From Flavobacteriales bacterium (GTDB lineage Bacteria > Bacteroidota > Bacteroidia > Flavobacteriales > Flavobacteriaceae): a DNA stretch of 50,628 bases. The DNA lies in the NCBI GenBank assembly GCA_024641135.1, contig JAHEDS010000010.1:1-50628 (forward strand). Direction: 5' to 3'. Positions 1-10,599 of the stretch are shown here, in pieces (the first letter of the stretch is position 1; every line of letters begins with the position of its first letter). The notes below the pieces were generated by a model, which ran no database searches, was not told where the DNA came from, and worked only from the letters and a program-made list of their open reading frames with translations. Both the position numbers and the translations under genes were made by a program.

Positions 1-48
1 TGCATTCAGTAGTGGATGTAAATTTATAACCAAACAAATAGTATACTT

Positions 49-234
49 ATGGATTTTAAAAAATCAATTCTGAACCTTCTTGTGGCTTTATTGTTATCGC
101 CAGTTATTATTTACATTATTTTAGGGTTAGCTGGACTTGCTGGTTCTACTTATGAAATGACTAATGGAGAAACCTTCATTATTTGGCTGCTTATGGCTAT
201 TGTAATTAATTTATCTATTGTAAAGAAGTCATAA
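49..234 (+). CDS. small two-helix membrane protein, unknown function
   Basis: A 61-residue protein, not recognised. Two hydrophobic stretches are visible, about residues 9-30 (LLVALLLSPVIIYIILG) and 43-58 (FIIWLLMAIVINLSIV), joined by a short polar loop and ending in KKS. It is probably a small inner-membrane protein. It lies alone on the plus strand and converges with the hydrolase gene; a shared hairpin terminator follows its stop. The start is the only ATG in frame and the upstream gene is outside the window. The hydrophobic pattern and terminator support a real gene, but nothing indicates a role. Confidence 0.6.
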   Translation: MDFKKSILNLLVALLLSPVIIYIILGLAGLAGSTYEMTNGETFIIWLLMAIVINLSIVKKS

Positions 235-255
235 TTCTTTTTTGAAGATTAAATT

Positions 256-285
256 AAAAATGCCGGTTTTATAACTGGCATTTTT
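256..285. terminator. bidirectional hairpin terminator
   Basis: AAAAATGCC G GTT and AAC T GGCATTTTT form a 13-bp stem (one G-U pair on the plus strand) with a TTAT loop, flanked by A and T runs. It lies between convergent genes and overlaps the last codon of the hydrolase gene on the minus strand. Confidence 0.8.
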
Positions 286-1120
286 AATTTATAAAGGATT
301 TTATTAAAGCTATAACATGTTCAAGGTGTTGTGGCAAATAATTTTCCTTCCATGGTTGTGAAGCTCCAAACACGTGGTTAGCACCTTCAATAATTTCTAA
401 TTGACTGTTTGGGTTCCATCTATGAAGATTTTCAGCTTCATGTATTGTAACACTCGTATCGGCATCGCCATGAATAATTAAAAATGGAATATTAAGATTT
501 TCTGTGGCAGTTTTAATAGTTAACCGGCTCTCATTTTTTATAAAATCGGTGTAAAATTGAAAATAGTGTGGCATTTGCTGTTTAGTTCGTCCGTTTTCAA
601 CAAAGTAAACCCCTTCTTTTTTCCAGGTTTCAAATGCTTTATCGGAAGGAAAACGAACCTTGTAATCGCTAACACCAGCTAAACTAATAACTTTATTTAT
701 TCTTGAATCTTCGGCTGATTTAATGATTACAATACCACCACCTCTGCTATGCCCGGTTAAGTTTATGTTTTTTAAATTGACTTCTTTTATGAGCTCCTTA
801 TCTGAACAGACCCAATCAATAACAGATTCTAAGTCGTCTAATTCTTTTGTGTAATTATTATTTCCAAAGGCATTTAAATCAGGAAAATCAATGGGTTGTT
901 CTATGGTGCCTCCATTATGAGAAAAATTGAATTTTACAAAACAAAATCCTGCTTCGGCAAATGCATTAGCCATTAAATTCCATGCTCCCCAATCTTTATA
1001 TCCTTTATAACCATGACAAAATATGATAACAGGTTTTAATGAACCATTGGATATGTAGCGATAGTCTATTAAAATTGGTTTTTGATGATTGCCTTGAATG
1101 ACTATGCTGTTTTTAATCAT
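284..1120 (-). CDS. alpha/beta hydrolase
   Basis: A 278-residue alpha/beta hydrolase-fold protein, probably a cytoplasmic serine esterase or peptidase-like enzyme since no signal peptide is visible. The catalytic triad can be read: nucleophile elbow GHSRGG (about residue 125), acid in HGDADTSV (about 220) and histidine in GANHVFG (about 250). The early FCHGYKGYKDWGAW provides the oxyanion-hole HG. Its ATG lies 2 nt beyond the stop of the addB-like gene, so the two are probably co-transcribed. Nothing suggests a substrate. Fold assignment is firm; specificity is unknown. Confidence 0.9.
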   Translation of the reverse strand: MIKNSIVIQGNHQKPILIDYRYISNGSLKPVIIFCHGYKGYKDWGAWNLMANAFAEAGFCFVKFNFSHNGGTIEQPIDFPDLNAFGNNNYTKELDDLESVIDWVCSDKELIKEVNLKNINLTGHSRGGGIVIIKSAEDSRINKVISLAGVSDYKVRFPSDKAFETWKKEGVYFVENGRTKQQMPHYFQFYTDFIKNESRLTIKTATENLNIPFLIIHGDADTSVTIHEAENLHRWNPNSQLEIIEGANHVFGASQPWKENYLPQHLEHVIALIKSFIN

Positions 1121-1122
1121 AA

Positions 1123-3885
1123 TTATAATTCTTTTTCTGTAAAAGGAATACTGGGATTACATATTTCTAAAATAAGTTTTTTTAGTTGATTTGTAAAACT
1201 TTCGAGAGTTTCTGAAGTGATTAAATGCTCTTTTTTAGCATAGGGACCGGCTTTATCTTTTTCTGCAAATTTTAATACTCCAGCTCTTAAATTCTTAAAA
1301 GAAATGATGCCGGCCTCAACTGGCAGCTCAATTTGTTTAGATTCACATATCATATAAGCATATGCTAATATTTGAAAACTTTTACTGTACTTTTTATAGT
1401 CTGTAGTAATATCGTCCCAACTCACAATCTCCACTTCATTTTGAGCTACTTTTCCTGTTTTATAATCAACAATCCTTTTAATGCCATTATATTCATCAAT
1501 ACGGTCAACTTTCCCTTTAATAATTATGGGAAAATTTAATTCAGGTATTTCAATATTTACAGATTTATCTGCTTCAATTGCTATAATTTTTATTTGATTC
1601 CCTTTTTCTAAATCCTTTTTCTCTAAATCTAAAAAATTTGAAACATAGCGTTTGGCAATTTCATAAATAATAAGATTTTTGCCCTTTGTTATATCCCCTT
1701 CTTTATAAATGTTTTTAAAATGAAGGGCTACCGTTTTTTCCACTTGAACCTTCATGGATTTTATATGGTCAACATTTAAAAATGTATTTATTAAAGGTTT
1801 GTAAAAGTCTTCTAAAGTGTTATGAATAACTGTACCTAAGGTGTTTGCCGCCACCGTTTCTTCTGCTTCATCGTATTCCTGGATGTTTAATATTTTCTGA
1901 TAATAAAAATCGATAGGGTTTCTAATATAGTTAGTGAGGGAAGAGGGTGAAAAGCCTTTTTTGGCTACTTGTTTGATGAGGTCAATAACTTCAGGTGTTT
2001 TTTCAATAGTATTTACGCTTTTATTTAATATTGGAACCTTAGGTGTTATAAGGTGATATGAAATTTTGTGAATACCCTCCGTTTCCAATTGGGTTATGAA
2101 TCTACTTTTTTCACCACCTGTTAGTGAATCAGATTCTGTATTATATAAAATGTAAATGTTTTTGGCGCGCTGTAATAACCGGTAAAAGTGATAGGTATAA
2201 ACAGCGTCTTTTTCTTTATAAGTGGGAAGCTTATTCTCTAATTTTACATCGAATGGAATGAATGAATTATTGCTTTTTCCAGCTGGTAGAATGCCTTCAT
2301 TTACAGATGAAATAATGACAGTTTCAAAATCTAAAACCCGAGATTCCAACATTCCCATGATTTGCAAACCCTGTAATGGTTCCCCTTTAAAATCTAATGT
2401 TTCTGAACTTAATAACTCTTTGTATATGCTGTATAGCGTTGAAATATCTTGTATGTGATGAAATTTGGAGTTTAATTTTGTCAATTCATTGAATAATTCA
2501 TTAAAACGAAACAAATATTCTAGAGACAGAAGATTGGAAGATTTATTTAAATCTAAATAGGATTTTATATTTAGAATAAGTTCAGAACAATTTTTTAATA
2601 CAGCACTAATAGATTCGTTCCATTTTGAAAACAATAGCGCTATAATTTCATTACATTTTTCTTCAGTAATTTCTTTTAGTCGTTCAACACTAATAAAAAT
2701 TAAGTTATTTCTTTCAATAGTTTCTATAAGTATTGAAGCGTAATCTATCTCGTTTAAAAAGAACAATGGTCTAATAAATTGATGAGAAACTATCAAAATA
2801 ATGTCTTTGAAATAAAAAGATTTCGAAGGCTTTTTGTGAAGATGAAATAAGTGCTCAAATAATGAGGCCAATGGAATTGACTTTAAAGGGAATCCCATGG
2901 TAATATTTAATGCATTTATGTTTGATGGAAGCGAGTTTAAAACAGGAATCAATAAATTTTCATCCCCCAGAACAACAGCTGTATTATTTAAAGAAACATT
3001 GTCCTTTTTTATGGTATTTAATATGGTGCCAATGTATTTAGCCTGACCGATGTTTTTGGGTATTCCGTAAACAGAAATATTCTTATTTTTTGAATAATTA
3101 TTAGTAACCCAATTAAAGTTATTGCTTCTAAAATAGTTCCAGTTGTTTTTATGTGATCGTGTAAATAATCCAGCATCATGAACGGAATTATTTATAAAAA
3201 TTTCGTCAATATCCCAGTAAATTTCTGCTAAACCGTTTTGAAGTAGTTCTTGTATAATTGTTTCTTCAGAAGTGTTTAGGGCGTTAAACCCAAGAAAGAC
3301 ATGTTCTGTGTGTTGATTATTTTGAATATAAGTTTCTAAATTTTCAACCGCTTCTCTGTAGACTAAACCTTGATATCCTGATTTTTTTAATAATAATTGT
3401 TCGGTGAATAATGAGTAATACTTAAATATTTTGTTCCAAAAAGACAAGTAGTTTTTTATAAAATCTGTTTTATTTTCTTCTAGAGACCAATGCGTAATAT
3501 CTTGAATGGCACTTAAATAATTGAATATCTTTTTTTGTGGAATAAGATATCTGTCTATTTCATTAAAGTCTTGAAGTAAGATTTGTGCCCATTTTGAGAA
3601 AGATTCAAAGGGTTCTTGCTGGTCTTTGGGCGTTAACGCTATATAAGTGTTATAAAATTCAAAAAGAAGTTCTGTATTAGAGATTGTTTTTGTTTGTGCT
3701 AATTCTTCAACAAACTCCTCGATACTTAATATTTTAGGAGCAAAAATGGTGTTATCAACTATTTGAGATAGTTGATATTTTAAAAATATGCCCGCTCTCT
3801 TACTTGGTAAAACAAAAGTTATTGAAGAAAGATTTCGTTTTTTATTTTGTAAATCTTTTAATACGTCAAAAATAAAAGTAGCCAT
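1123..3885 (-). CDS. addB: AddB-like PD-(D/E)XK nuclease subunit
   Basis: A 920-residue protein resembling the AddB subunit of AddAB-type helicase-nucleases, which resect DNA double-strand ends for RecA. The N-terminus FVLPSKRAGIFLKYQL is the degenerate helicase-like start. The C-terminal RecB-family nuclease is clear: KGKVDRID, then RIVDYKTGKV around residue 800. It is shorter than Bacillus AddB (about 1,160). At the place where Fe-S AddB proteins carry the first cluster cysteine, it reads SLTNYIRNPIDFYY, and the C-terminal CxxC-type cysteines are absent; it therefore probably lacks the iron-sulfur cluster. Its partner is the helicase gene at 6640-9771, separated from it by kbl and ompA. A strong hairpin ends 13 nt before its ATG. 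Confidence 0.85.
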   Translation of the reverse strand: MATFIFDVLKDLQNKKRNLSSITFVLPSKRAGIFLKYQLSQIVDNTIFAPKILSIEEFVEELAQTKTISNTELLFEFYNTYIALTPKDQQEPFESFSKWAQILLQDFNEIDRYLIPQKKIFNYLSAIQDITHWSLEENKTDFIKNYLSFWNKIFKYYSLFTEQLLLKKSGYQGLVYREAVENLETYIQNNQHTEHVFLGFNALNTSEETIIQELLQNGLAEIYWDIDEIFINNSVHDAGLFTRSHKNNWNYFRSNNFNWVTNNYSKNKNISVYGIPKNIGQAKYIGTILNTIKKDNVSLNNTAVVLGDENLLIPVLNSLPSNINALNITMGFPLKSIPLASLFEHLFHLHKKPSKSFYFKDIILIVSHQFIRPLFFLNEIDYASILIETIERNNLIFISVERLKEITEEKCNEIIALLFSKWNESISAVLKNCSELILNIKSYLDLNKSSNLLSLEYLFRFNELFNELTKLNSKFHHIQDISTLYSIYKELLSSETLDFKGEPLQGLQIMGMLESRVLDFETVIISSVNEGILPAGKSNNSFIPFDVKLENKLPTYKEKDAVYTYHFYRLLQRAKNIYILYNTESDSLTGGEKSRFITQLETEGIHKISYHLITPKVPILNKSVNTIEKTPEVIDLIKQVAKKGFSPSSLTNYIRNPIDFYYQKILNIQEYDEAEETVAANTLGTVIHNTLEDFYKPLINTFLNVDHIKSMKVQVEKTVALHFKNIYKEGDITKGKNLIIYEIAKRYVSNFLDLEKKDLEKGNQIKIIAIEADKSVNIEIPELNFPIIIKGKVDRIDEYNGIKRIVDYKTGKVAQNEVEIVSWDDITTDYKKYSKSFQILAYAYMICESKQIELPVEAGIISFKNLRAGVLKFAEKDKAGPYAKKEHLITSETLESFTNQLKKLILEICNPSIPFTEKEL

Positions 3886-3896
3886 TATATAAAAAT

Positions 3897-3926
3897 AAAA
3901 AACGCTTCGGATATCCGAAGCGTTTT
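3897..3926 (-). terminator. perfect-stem terminator of the ompA gene
   Basis: AAAACGCTTCGGAT is followed directly by its exact reverse complement, giving a 14-bp palindrome; on the minus strand it runs into a T-rich tract. It lies between the ompA stop and the addB ATG, both on the minus strand, and ends only about 13 nt before that ATG. Confidence 0.85.
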
Positions 3927-3955
3927 AAACTTATTATTTTATTTAGTTAAATAAA

Positions 3956-5305
3956 TTATTTAACTAGGTTAATTTCAACACGTCTGTTGTTAGCTCTACC
4001 TTTGCTAGTTTTGTTATTATCAATTGGTTTAGATTCACCATAACCTACAGATGAAAGTCTAGAACCGTCAACACCATTTGCTACTAAATAGTCTTTTACA
4101 GCAGCAGCTCTTGATTCAGATAATTTTTGGTTATTAGCTTCACTACCTGTACTGTCTGTATGACCTTCAACAGTAAATTTAGCATTAGTGTACTCATTTA
4201 AGATACCTACGATATCGTTTAATACACCTGCAGATTGTGACTTAATACTTGCTTTACCAGTATCAAATAAAATAGTTTTAGCATAAGCATTTAATGCAGC
4301 TTTAACAGCTTCAGTTACTTCAGGACAACCATTGTTAGCAACAGTTCCTTTAACATCTGGACATTGATCATCTTTATCGATTACACCGTCACCATCAGTA
4401 TCAGGCCAAGGACATCCTTTATTAGCAGCAGGACCAGCAACAGTTGGACAAGCATCATCAGCGTCAGTTACTCCATCGCCATCAGCATCAGGACAACCAG
4501 CTAAAGCTTTTAAACCAGCAACTGTAGGACATTTGTCATCTTTATCAGGTACACCATCACCGTCAGTATCAGGACAACCATTAAACTCAGCTAAACCAGC
4601 TTCATTAGGACAATCATCTTTACTGTCTTCAATACCATCACCATCAGTGTCAGGACATCCGTTGAATGCTGCTAAACCAGCAACATCTGGACAAGCATCA
4701 TCTTTATCATAAATACCATCACCATCAGTATCAGTTCCACCAAATTTGATAGAGATACCAGCAGTATGTTGGAAATGAGTAGATAAATAGTCTTCAAAGG
4801 CATGTTTGTAAGAAGATTGAACAGTTAAACCTACGTTTTCACTGAACCATAAATTGAAACCAAGAGTACCGTTTAAAGTACCAGCTCCGATGTCATCAAC
4901 CCAAGTGTAACCTCCACCAACGCCTACAAAAGGATCAAAAGATTTTCCTTCAAGGAAGTTGTATTTAATAGTACCGTCAACACCATAGTAAGATAAGTCA
5001 CTTACTTCAGCATCTCCAAATTTAGAGATTTTGTTTAAAGATCCAGCTACTCCAAAAGAGAAACCATCACTTAAGTATTTAGATACAGAGACTGATGATA
5101 CAGAAGGTAAAATGTTCCAGTGATCACCAACATTAAAAAATTCAGCGAACATATCTCCTTGAGGAGCATCTTCTCCCACTGGGTATAAATCAACTGCGTT
5201 TACCCCAAGGGTTATTTGCCAAGGGTTGTTTTTGTCTTGCGCATTAACGTTGCTATAACCAAGTACAAGCAACATAGCGAACAATAATCTGCTAAGATTT
5301 TTCAT
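3956..5305 (-). CDS. OmpA family outer-membrane protein with TSP type-3 repeats
   Basis: A 449-residue outer-membrane protein. The signal peptide is [23 protein letters not shown]. An N-terminal beta-barrel-like domain (about 25-190) is followed by five calcium-binding thrombospondin type-3 repeats ([15 protein letters not shown] and similar, about 190-330). The C-terminus is an OmpA/MotB peptidoglycan-binding domain ([33 protein letters not shown]). It likely links the outer membrane to the cell wall and is usually abundant. The ORF track starts 21 codons earlier, but a near-perfect promoter overlaps that extension, so the start is the ATG at 5305. It has its own promoter upstream and a strong terminator downstream. 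Confidence 0.95.
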   Translation of the reverse strand: MKNLSRLLFAMLLVLGYSNVNAQDKNNPWQITLGVNAVDLYPVGEDAPQGDMFAEFFNVGDHWNILPSVSSVSVSKYLSDGFSFGVAGSLNKISKFGDAEVSDLSYYGVDGTIKYNFLEGKSFDPFVGVGGGYTWVDDIGAGTLNGTLGFNLWFSENVGLTVQSSYKHAFEDYLSTHFQHTAGISIKFGGTDTDGDGIYDKDDACPDVAGLAAFNGCPDTDGDGIEDSKDDCPNEAGLAEFNGCPDTDGDGVPDKDDKCPTVAGLKALAGCPDADGDGVTDADDACPTVAGPAANKGCPWPDTDGDGVIDKDDQCPDVKGTVANNGCPEVTEAVKAALNAYAKTILFDTGKASIKSQSAGVLNDIVGILNEYTNAKFTVEGHTDSTGSEANNQKLSESRAAAVKDYLVANGVDGSRLSSVGYGESKPIDNNKTSKGRANNRRVEINLVK

Positions 5306-5338
5306 ATTCAAAAGTTTTATTTTAAGTGTTAATTGTAA

Positions 5339-5369
5339 CAAAAGTAAGTTGTTAAATTTTATTAACAAA
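5339..5369 (-). promoter_or_regulatory. Bacteroidetes-type promoter of the ompA gene
   Basis: Read on the minus strand: TTTG (-33, at 5369-5366), a 19-nt spacer, then TACTTTTG (-7, at 5346-5339), matching the TTTG/TAnnTTTG consensus at every defined position. The predicted start of transcription is near 5333, leaving a leader of about 28 nt before the ATG at 5305. Confidence 0.8.
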
Positions 5370-5426
5370 GATAAATATATAAAAAAATTGAAGAAACCTT
5401 GTAATAATCAGTAGTTCCAAGCAATT

Positions 5427-6620
5427 TTATATGATTTTTAATGCTTTTCCGACCTTAGTAAATGCATTAATAGCCTTGTCTAGATGCTGTTTTGTATGTG
5501 CTGAAGACAATTGTACTCTAATTCTTGCTTTTTCTTTCGGTACAACGGGAAAAAAGAACCCTATAACATAAATTCCCTCTTTTAAAAGCATATTGGCCAT
5601 AGTCTGTGACAGTTTTGCATCGTAAAGCATAACCGGGACGATAGCAGAGTCTCCATCAATAATATCAAAACCTGCAGCTTTCATGCCCTTTTTGAAATAA
5701 TTAGTATTCCATTCTAACGTATCACGCAAACTTGTATCCTTTGAAAGCATATCGAATACCTTAATTGAGGCGCCAACAATAGCAGGAGCAAGAGAATTTG
5801 AAAACAAATAAGGTCTAGAGCGTTGACGTAATAATTCTATAATTTCTTTCTTACCTGTCGTATAGCCACCCATGGCCCCGCCTAATGCTTTGCCCAATGT
5901 TCCTGTAATTATATCAATTCTGTTCATTACGCCCTTTTCTTCCAGTGTTCCTCTACCGGTTTTTCCAATAAACCCAGCGGCATGGCATTCATCGATCATT
6001 ACCAAAGCATCATATTTGTCTGCTAAATCACAAATTTTATCCAAAGGCGCTACTAGTCCATCCATAGAAAAGACACCATCAGTGACAATAATTTTGAATC
6101 TGGCTCCATTTTTATTGGCAGCAATAAGTTGTGCTTCCAAATCGGCCATATTACTGTTTTCATAACGATATCTTGCCGCTTTGCATAAACGAACACCATC
6201 TATGATAGAAGCATGGTTTAAGGAGTCTGATATAATGGCATCTTCAGCATCAAATAAAGGTTCAAAAACACCTCCATTAGCATCAAAGGCAGCAGCATAT
6301 AAAATAGTGTCTTCAGTTTGATAAAAATCGGCAATTTTTTGCTCTAATTCTTTGTGTATATCTTGGGTTCCGCAGATAAACCTAACGGAAGACATTCCAA
6401 AACCATGTGTATCCATGGTGTCTTTGGCTGCTTGAATAACATCAGGATGAGATGATAATCCTAAATAATTGTTAGCACAAAAATTTAAAACGGTTTCTCC
6501 AGTATTTAAGGTGATTTCTGCTCCTTGAGCAGAGGTTATTATTCGTTCTTTTTTAAAAAGCCCATTGTCTTCAATAGATTGAAGCTCTTTTTTTAGGTGC
6601 TGTTTTAGTTTGCCGTACAT
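5427..6620 (-). CDS. kbl: glycine C-acetyltransferase (2-amino-3-ketobutyrate CoA ligase)
   Basis: A 397-residue PLP enzyme of the alpha-oxoamine synthase family, matching Kbl along its whole length. It cleaves 2-amino-3-oxobutyrate with CoA to glycine and acetyl-CoA in threonine breakdown. Visible features: N-terminal [28 protein letters not shown] with the PLP-contacting Asp/His, and the PLP lysine in [13 protein letters not shown] (about residue 245). Its usual partner, threonine dehydrogenase, is not in the window. It lies 19 nt downstream of the addA-like gene on the same strand, and a -7 box overlaps that gene's stop codon. 8-amino-7-oxononanoate synthase is a relative but the N-terminus favours Kbl. 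Confidence 0.95.
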   Translation of the reverse strand: MYGKLKQHLKKELQSIEDNGLFKKERIITSAQGAEITLNTGETVLNFCANNYLGLSSHPDVIQAAKDTMDTHGFGMSSVRFICGTQDIHKELEQKIADFYQTEDTILYAAAFDANGGVFEPLFDAEDAIISDSLNHASIIDGVRLCKAARYRYENSNMADLEAQLIAANKNGARFKIIVTDGVFSMDGLVAPLDKICDLADKYDALVMIDECHAAGFIGKTGRGTLEEKGVMNRIDIITGTLGKALGGAMGGYTTGKKEIIELLRQRSRPYLFSNSLAPAIVGASIKVFDMLSKDTSLRDTLEWNTNYFKKGMKAAGFDIIDGDSAIVPVMLYDAKLSQTMANMLLKEGIYVIGFFFPVVPKEKARIRVQLSSAHTKQHLDKAINAFTKVGKALKII

Positions 6621-6634
6621 GTTATTATTTTTTA

Positions 6635-6642
6635 CAAATTTA
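6635..6642 (-). promoter_or_regulatory. candidate -7 box for kbl
   Basis: TAAATTTG on the minus strand fits TAnnTTTG, lies 15 nt upstream of the kbl ATG and overlaps the stop codon of the upstream helicase gene. No clear -33 TTTG was found at the expected spacing. Confidence 0.4.
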
Positions 6643-9600
6643 TAATTCTTTTACTTGAATAGTCTCATTTATATATACAAGAATTTTTTTAATGACTTTA
6701 AGTTTCATTAATTCTAATACATCCTGATAGGAGATTAACTGCTGGACATGACTTTTATCTTCCTTTCCAGTTTTATAATCAATGATAATCGCTTCGTTTT
6801 TTGAATTTATAATAACTCGGTCCGGTCTTAAAATCTGTCCTTGTTTGGTAATAATATCACGTTCATTATAAATAATATTATCCGAGTTAAAGCAAGCTAC
6901 AAGTTTTGGGTGTTCAACTATTTCTATGATTATTTTATGGAGTATTTGAGCTTGTGGTTTATTTATAATTGACGATTCTATAAAGTCATTAATAACAAAT
7001 TCAACATCTCCCTTTGTATTTATCTTAGACATTATGTTATGAATAAGATTTCCTTTTTCAATAGCTTCTTCTTGATTAGAATCCCACAAATAACCTGAAT
7101 TAGTAACGATATTGATATTATGATCTTCTTTTGCGGTTGAAATAAATTCTTGTTCTTCTAGAGTGATTTTTTTTGCTGTTTGACTACTAGATTTTTTTTG
7201 TGAGCCAAAATCATAAATTAAATCAGATTCATTCCAAAGCCCTAAATGAGAAAGATAATTAATAAATAATCCGGAGTATTTTTTAGTATTAACTTCTCCT
7301 TTTGCGGAAATGTCCTTGGTTGAAATCACAAATAATTGTTCTATTGCCCTTGTTAAAGTAACATACAAAAGATTAATATTATCAAGCTCTTGTTCAGATT
7401 GATGAGCATTAAAAATGGATAATCCTTCCTCTCCAAAGTTCTCAAAGTCTTTCGAATAATTTAAAAGCGTATATTCAAAATCATTAAATTTTTCTTTATC
7501 TAATGAGAACCATTCTTTAGGCTCTTTTTCAAAGTAAATATCTAAATCTGCATATGGAAAAATTACTACAGGAAATTCAAGGCCTTTAGCTTTATGAATA
7601 GTCATAATTTGAACCGCATTTTGCCCGGTTGGAGAAACAATACTTAAGCTGTCTTTTTTCTTTTCGAAATAATTTAAAAAGCCTGAAATATCTGAACCTT
7701 TTTTCTGTGTATAATCTAAAACAACATCTAAATAAAATTGAACATAAGCATTAGATGTTTTAACTAAGCCAAAGGTTCTTACGATAGTTTCAACTAATTC
7801 AAATAATGAAAGTTCCGTTAATGAGTTGCTATTTATATAAACGCCGTACTTCTCAAAACTTCTGAATAATTGAATTGCAGATAATTGAAGTTTATTGCTA
7901 AAAAATTCATGTTTGTTTTCAATTTTAAAAAGTGATGCCAAGAAGCTCAAAATAGCCACTTTGACCTCATTGTTTTTAGGCTGAATTAAAAATGTAAGAA
8001 CATTATTTATAAAAATGACTTCTGGTGCGTTGTAAATCAATAAGGTTTCAGAAGAAATAATAGGAATTTCTTTTTGACTTAAATAATTAGCGATAGCAAT
8101 ACCATCTTTTTTCTTTCTAACTAAAACACAAATATCCTCCAGGTTGAAATTGTTTTGAAGGCATAAATCAATAGTTTCATATACTTTTGAAGCATAAAGC
8201 TCATCTCGGTCATCCTCTTTTGTGATTTCTAAAAACGAAAAATTAACATAGCCTCCATCTTGTTTAGAATTGGTTTGAATGGCGTTTTCATAAAGCGATT
8301 CATAGGCTTTATTATTAAAAACACGAGTCGCCAAGAATTTAAAGAAACCGTTGTTAAAATCTACAACCTCTTTGTAGCTCCTATAGTTTGTTGGAAGATT
8401 ATTAACTTTTTTATCAACTTGGAAGGGATTAGTATCATTAAACAAATCAATGAACTGTTCGGCCTTTCCGCCCCGCCACCTGTAAATAGCTTGTTTAGCA
8501 TCTCCAACCAGCATGGCACTGCCATTTTCTGTTGAAAGAGAGTTATTTATTAGAGGAATTAAATTTTCCCATTGTAATAATGAGGTGTCTTGAAACTCAT
8601 CAATAAAATAATGATTAAATTTTTCGCCAATCCGCTCATATATAAAGGGAGTCGGTTGGTTTTTAATTTCATTACTGATTATGGTATTAAATTCAGAAAT
8701 AAGCATTTTATTTTGCTCACTTTTAAGGACATCAAGTTCATTATTGATCGCGTTTAAAACTGATAAAGGAGTGATGTTTTTATAAAAGGCCTGTAGGAAT
8801 TTAAGATGATAAACCTTTTGCTTTGTTTCATTAAAGGCTATTATTAATTCGGGTTGAATCGAGTCTATAACAGCACTAATATCTGGTTTTACTCTTTTTG
8901 GGTAAAGCGAATTATTTTCAATTAAATCTAGTTGCCATTTGGTTTCAAAGTTTAAATCCAGTTTTTTTTCAGCTAAATTTTTAAAATGTTTAGGCAAATA
9001 TCCCCCTGAAAAATCACTAAATTCTAAACCACATTCATCTATTAAAGTCAATACTTTATTGGCTGCTTCAACAATATTTTTCTCTGTAAGCTTTATTTCA
9101 TCTTTTAATAAAATTTTGAGACTATTAAAGTCATCAATAGATTTTTCTTTAAAAGATTCAATAAATGGAATATCATTCTCATTGATAAGAAGTTTAGCAA
9201 TCTTATTAAAATCAAAGGACAAGTCCCAACTTTTATCTTCATCAGCCTTTTCAATGGCAAAGTCAACTAAAACTTTAGTGAGATTTTTTTCTATCCCAGC
9301 TTTAGACAATAAACTGTCTACAGCTTCATTTAAAAGTGATTCTTGATCAAGTTCCACTTCAAAATTTAATGGAAGCTTTAGGTCGTGAGCAAAAGTTCTA
9401 ATTAATTTATGTGTAAATCCATCTATTGTAGAAATATCAAAAGCCGCATAGTTATGCAAAATAGCTTCTAAAAGTTTTTTAGATTTTGAATGAAGTGAAG
9501 AAGCTTCTATTTCAAGTTCTTCGCAAATAGACAGAAACATGCTGTTTGGTTGCGATAAAATTGCGTCGTTTGAAAATTCTTTAAGGGTTTCAATTATGCG

Positions 9601-9771
9601 TTCTTTCATTTCAGCTACTGCTTTATTAGTAAAGGTGATAGCTAAAATGTGTTTGAAGGGTTCTTTTTTTTTAGATTTTAATAATATCTTAAGGTATTCT
9701 TTTACAAGGGTATAGGTCTTACCGCTGCCTGCAGATGCATTATAAATTGTAAAAGAAGAGGTGTTCTGCAC
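6640..9771 (-). CDS. addA: AddA-like UvrD/REP helicase-nuclease
   Basis: A 1043-residue superfamily 1A helicase with a C-terminal RecB-type nuclease, the AddA-like partner of the addB-like product, acting in DNA end resection and recombinational repair. Walker A is ASAGSGKT (Lys18), followed by motif Ia [13 protein letters not shown]. Walker B is FIDEFQDTS (about residue 390). Next come [13 protein letters not shown], the late helicase motif [18 protein letters not shown], and LLYVTLTRA. The nuclease motif [10 protein letters not shown] sits near residue 995, preceded by LRPDRVI. The apparent start is a GTG; the family N-terminus fits it. A shared transcript with kbl is possible. Confidence 0.9.
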   Translation of the reverse strand: MQNTSSFTIYNASAGSGKTYTLVKEYLKILLKSKKKEPFKHILAITFTNKAVAEMKERIIETLKEFSNDAILSQPNSMFLSICEELEIEASSLHSKSKKLLEAILHNYAAFDISTIDGFTHKLIRTFAHDLKLPLNFEVELDQESLLNEAVDSLLSKAGIEKNLTKVLVDFAIEKADEDKSWDLSFDFNKIAKLLINENDIPFIESFKEKSIDDFNSLKILLKDEIKLTEKNIVEAANKVLTLIDECGLEFSDFSGGYLPKHFKNLAEKKLDLNFETKWQLDLIENNSLYPKRVKPDISAVIDSIQPELIIAFNETKQKVYHLKFLQAFYKNITPLSVLNAINNELDVLKSEQNKMLISEFNTIISNEIKNQPTPFIYERIGEKFNHYFIDEFQDTSLLQWENLIPLINNSLSTENGSAMLVGDAKQAIYRWRGGKAEQFIDLFNDTNPFQVDKKVNNLPTNYRSYKEVVDFNNGFFKFLATRVFNNKAYESLYENAIQTNSKQDGGYVNFSFLEITKEDDRDELYASKVYETIDLCLQNNFNLEDICVLVRKKKDGIAIANYLSQKEIPIISSETLLIYNAPEVIFINNVLTFLIQPKNNEVKVAILSFLASLFKIENKHEFFSNKLQLSAIQLFRSFEKYGVYINSNSLTELSLFELVETIVRTFGLVKTSNAYVQFYLDVVLDYTQKKGSDISGFLNYFEKKKDSLSIVSPTGQNAVQIMTIHKAKGLEFPVVIFPYADLDIYFEKEPKEWFSLDKEKFNDFEYTLLNYSKDFENFGEEGLSIFNAHQSEQELDNINLLYVTLTRAIEQLFVISTKDISAKGEVNTKKYSGLFINYLSHLGLWNESDLIYDFGSQKKSSSQTAKKITLEEQEFISTAKEDHNINIVTNSGYLWDSNQEEAIEKGNLIHNIMSKINTKGDVEFVINDFIESSIINKPQAQILHKIIIEIVEHPKLVACFNSDNIIYNERDIITKQGQILRPDRVIINSKNEAIIIDYKTGKEDKSHVQQLISYQDVLELMKLKVIKKILVYINETIQVKEL

Positions 9772-9852
9772 AAAAACAAATTTTGCCTACAAGATAAAAA
9801 CTATCAATGAGTTCATAACTATTAATTATTTTTAATTGAGGGCATTTATACG

Positions 9853-9860
9853 TAAATTTG
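9853..9860 (+). promoter_or_regulatory. -7 promoter box of the superoxide dismutase gene
   Basis: TAAATTTG matches TAnnTTTG and lies 38 nt before the ATG. The nearest upstream TTG leaves a 14-nt spacer, shorter than usual, so the -33 element is uncertain. Confidence 0.55.
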
Positions 9861-9898
9861 GCTTGAATAGAATATTAATAAATTAAAACAAAATAATT

Positions 9899-10507
9899 AT
9901 GGCTTTTGAATTACCAAAATTAGGATATGCATATGACGCTTTAGAGCCTCATATTGACGCTCGCACAATGGAGATACATCATACAAAACACCACCAAGGA
10001 TATACCAATAATTTAAATGCAGCAATTGCAGGAACAGCTCTAGAAAATAAGTCAATTGGAGATATTCTTTCAAATTTGGATATGAATAATGCTGCTGTAA
10101 GAAATAATGGAGGAGGGTTTTTCAACCATTCTTTATTTTGGAATGTAATGAACCCAGAAGGAAAAGGGTATTTATCTGGAGAATTAAAAGATGCTATTAT
10201 CGCGGCTTATGGTTCTGTAGATGCTTTTAAAGATGCCTTTAGTAAAGCTGCTGCGACTAGATTTGGTTCTGGTTGGGCTTGGTTGTGCGTACATAAAGGA
10301 GGAAAAGTTGAGGTTTGTTCTACTCCAAATCAAGACAACCCTTTAATGCCAGGAGTTTCTTGTGGAGGAACACCAATTTTAGGGATTGACGTTTGGGAAC
10401 ATGCGTATTATTTAAACTATCAAAACCGTCGTCCAGATTATATCAATGCCTTTTTTAATGTAATTAATTGGAATGAAGTTGAAAGGCGATATGCTGAAGG
10501 AAAATAG
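9899..10507 (+). CDS. sodA: superoxide dismutase (Fe/Mn family, Mn-type residues)
   Basis: A 202-residue superoxide dismutase converting superoxide to oxygen and peroxide. No signal peptide is seen, so it is cytoplasmic. Metal ligands are recognisable: His in HHTKHHQGY, His in FFNHSLFW, and Asp and His in [19 protein letters not shown]. The outer-sphere glutamine comes from TPNQDNPLM, and glycine occupies the NNGGGFFNH position where FeSOD has glutamine. Both are features of MnSOD rather than FeSOD, although members of this group can be cambialistic. It is a single gene with its own -7 box and a strong terminator. Confidence 0.95.
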   Translation: MAFELPKLGYAYDALEPHIDARTMEIHHTKHHQGYTNNLNAAIAGTALENKSIGDILSNLDMNNAAVRNNGGGFFNHSLFWNVMNPEGKGYLSGELKDAIIAAYGSVDAFKDAFSKAAATRFGSGWAWLCVHKGGKVEVCSTPNQDNPLMPGVSCGGTPILGIDVWEHAYYLNYQNRRPDYINAFFNVINWNEVERRYAEGK

Positions 10508-10533
10508 ATAAGAATGTGATTAAGTAATATTAT

Positions 10534-10567
10534 AAAAAAGCGTCTGGAAAAATCCAGACGCTTTTTT
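10534..10567 (+). terminator. intrinsic terminator of sodA
   Basis: AAAAAAGCGTCTGG, loop AAAAAT, then CCAGACGCTTTTTT: a long GC-cored stem ending in six T residues, 26 nt after the sodA stop. The symmetric A/T runs would let it work in both directions. Confidence 0.9.
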
Positions 10568-10599
10568 ATTTATATAAATTGAATATGTTTTTTAAAATG

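Noticed and set aside
4340-4740. Tandem DNA repeats with the look of a CRISPR or minisatellite array
   Set aside because: They encode the thrombospondin type-3 repeats of the OmpA protein in frame; spacing and variation follow the protein.
5872-6165. Plus-strand ORF of 97 residues inside kbl
   Set aside because: It is antisense to a conserved enzyme, has no family resemblance and no promoter; the same applies to the other antisense ORFs in fabF, addA, gfo/idh and the ALDH gene.
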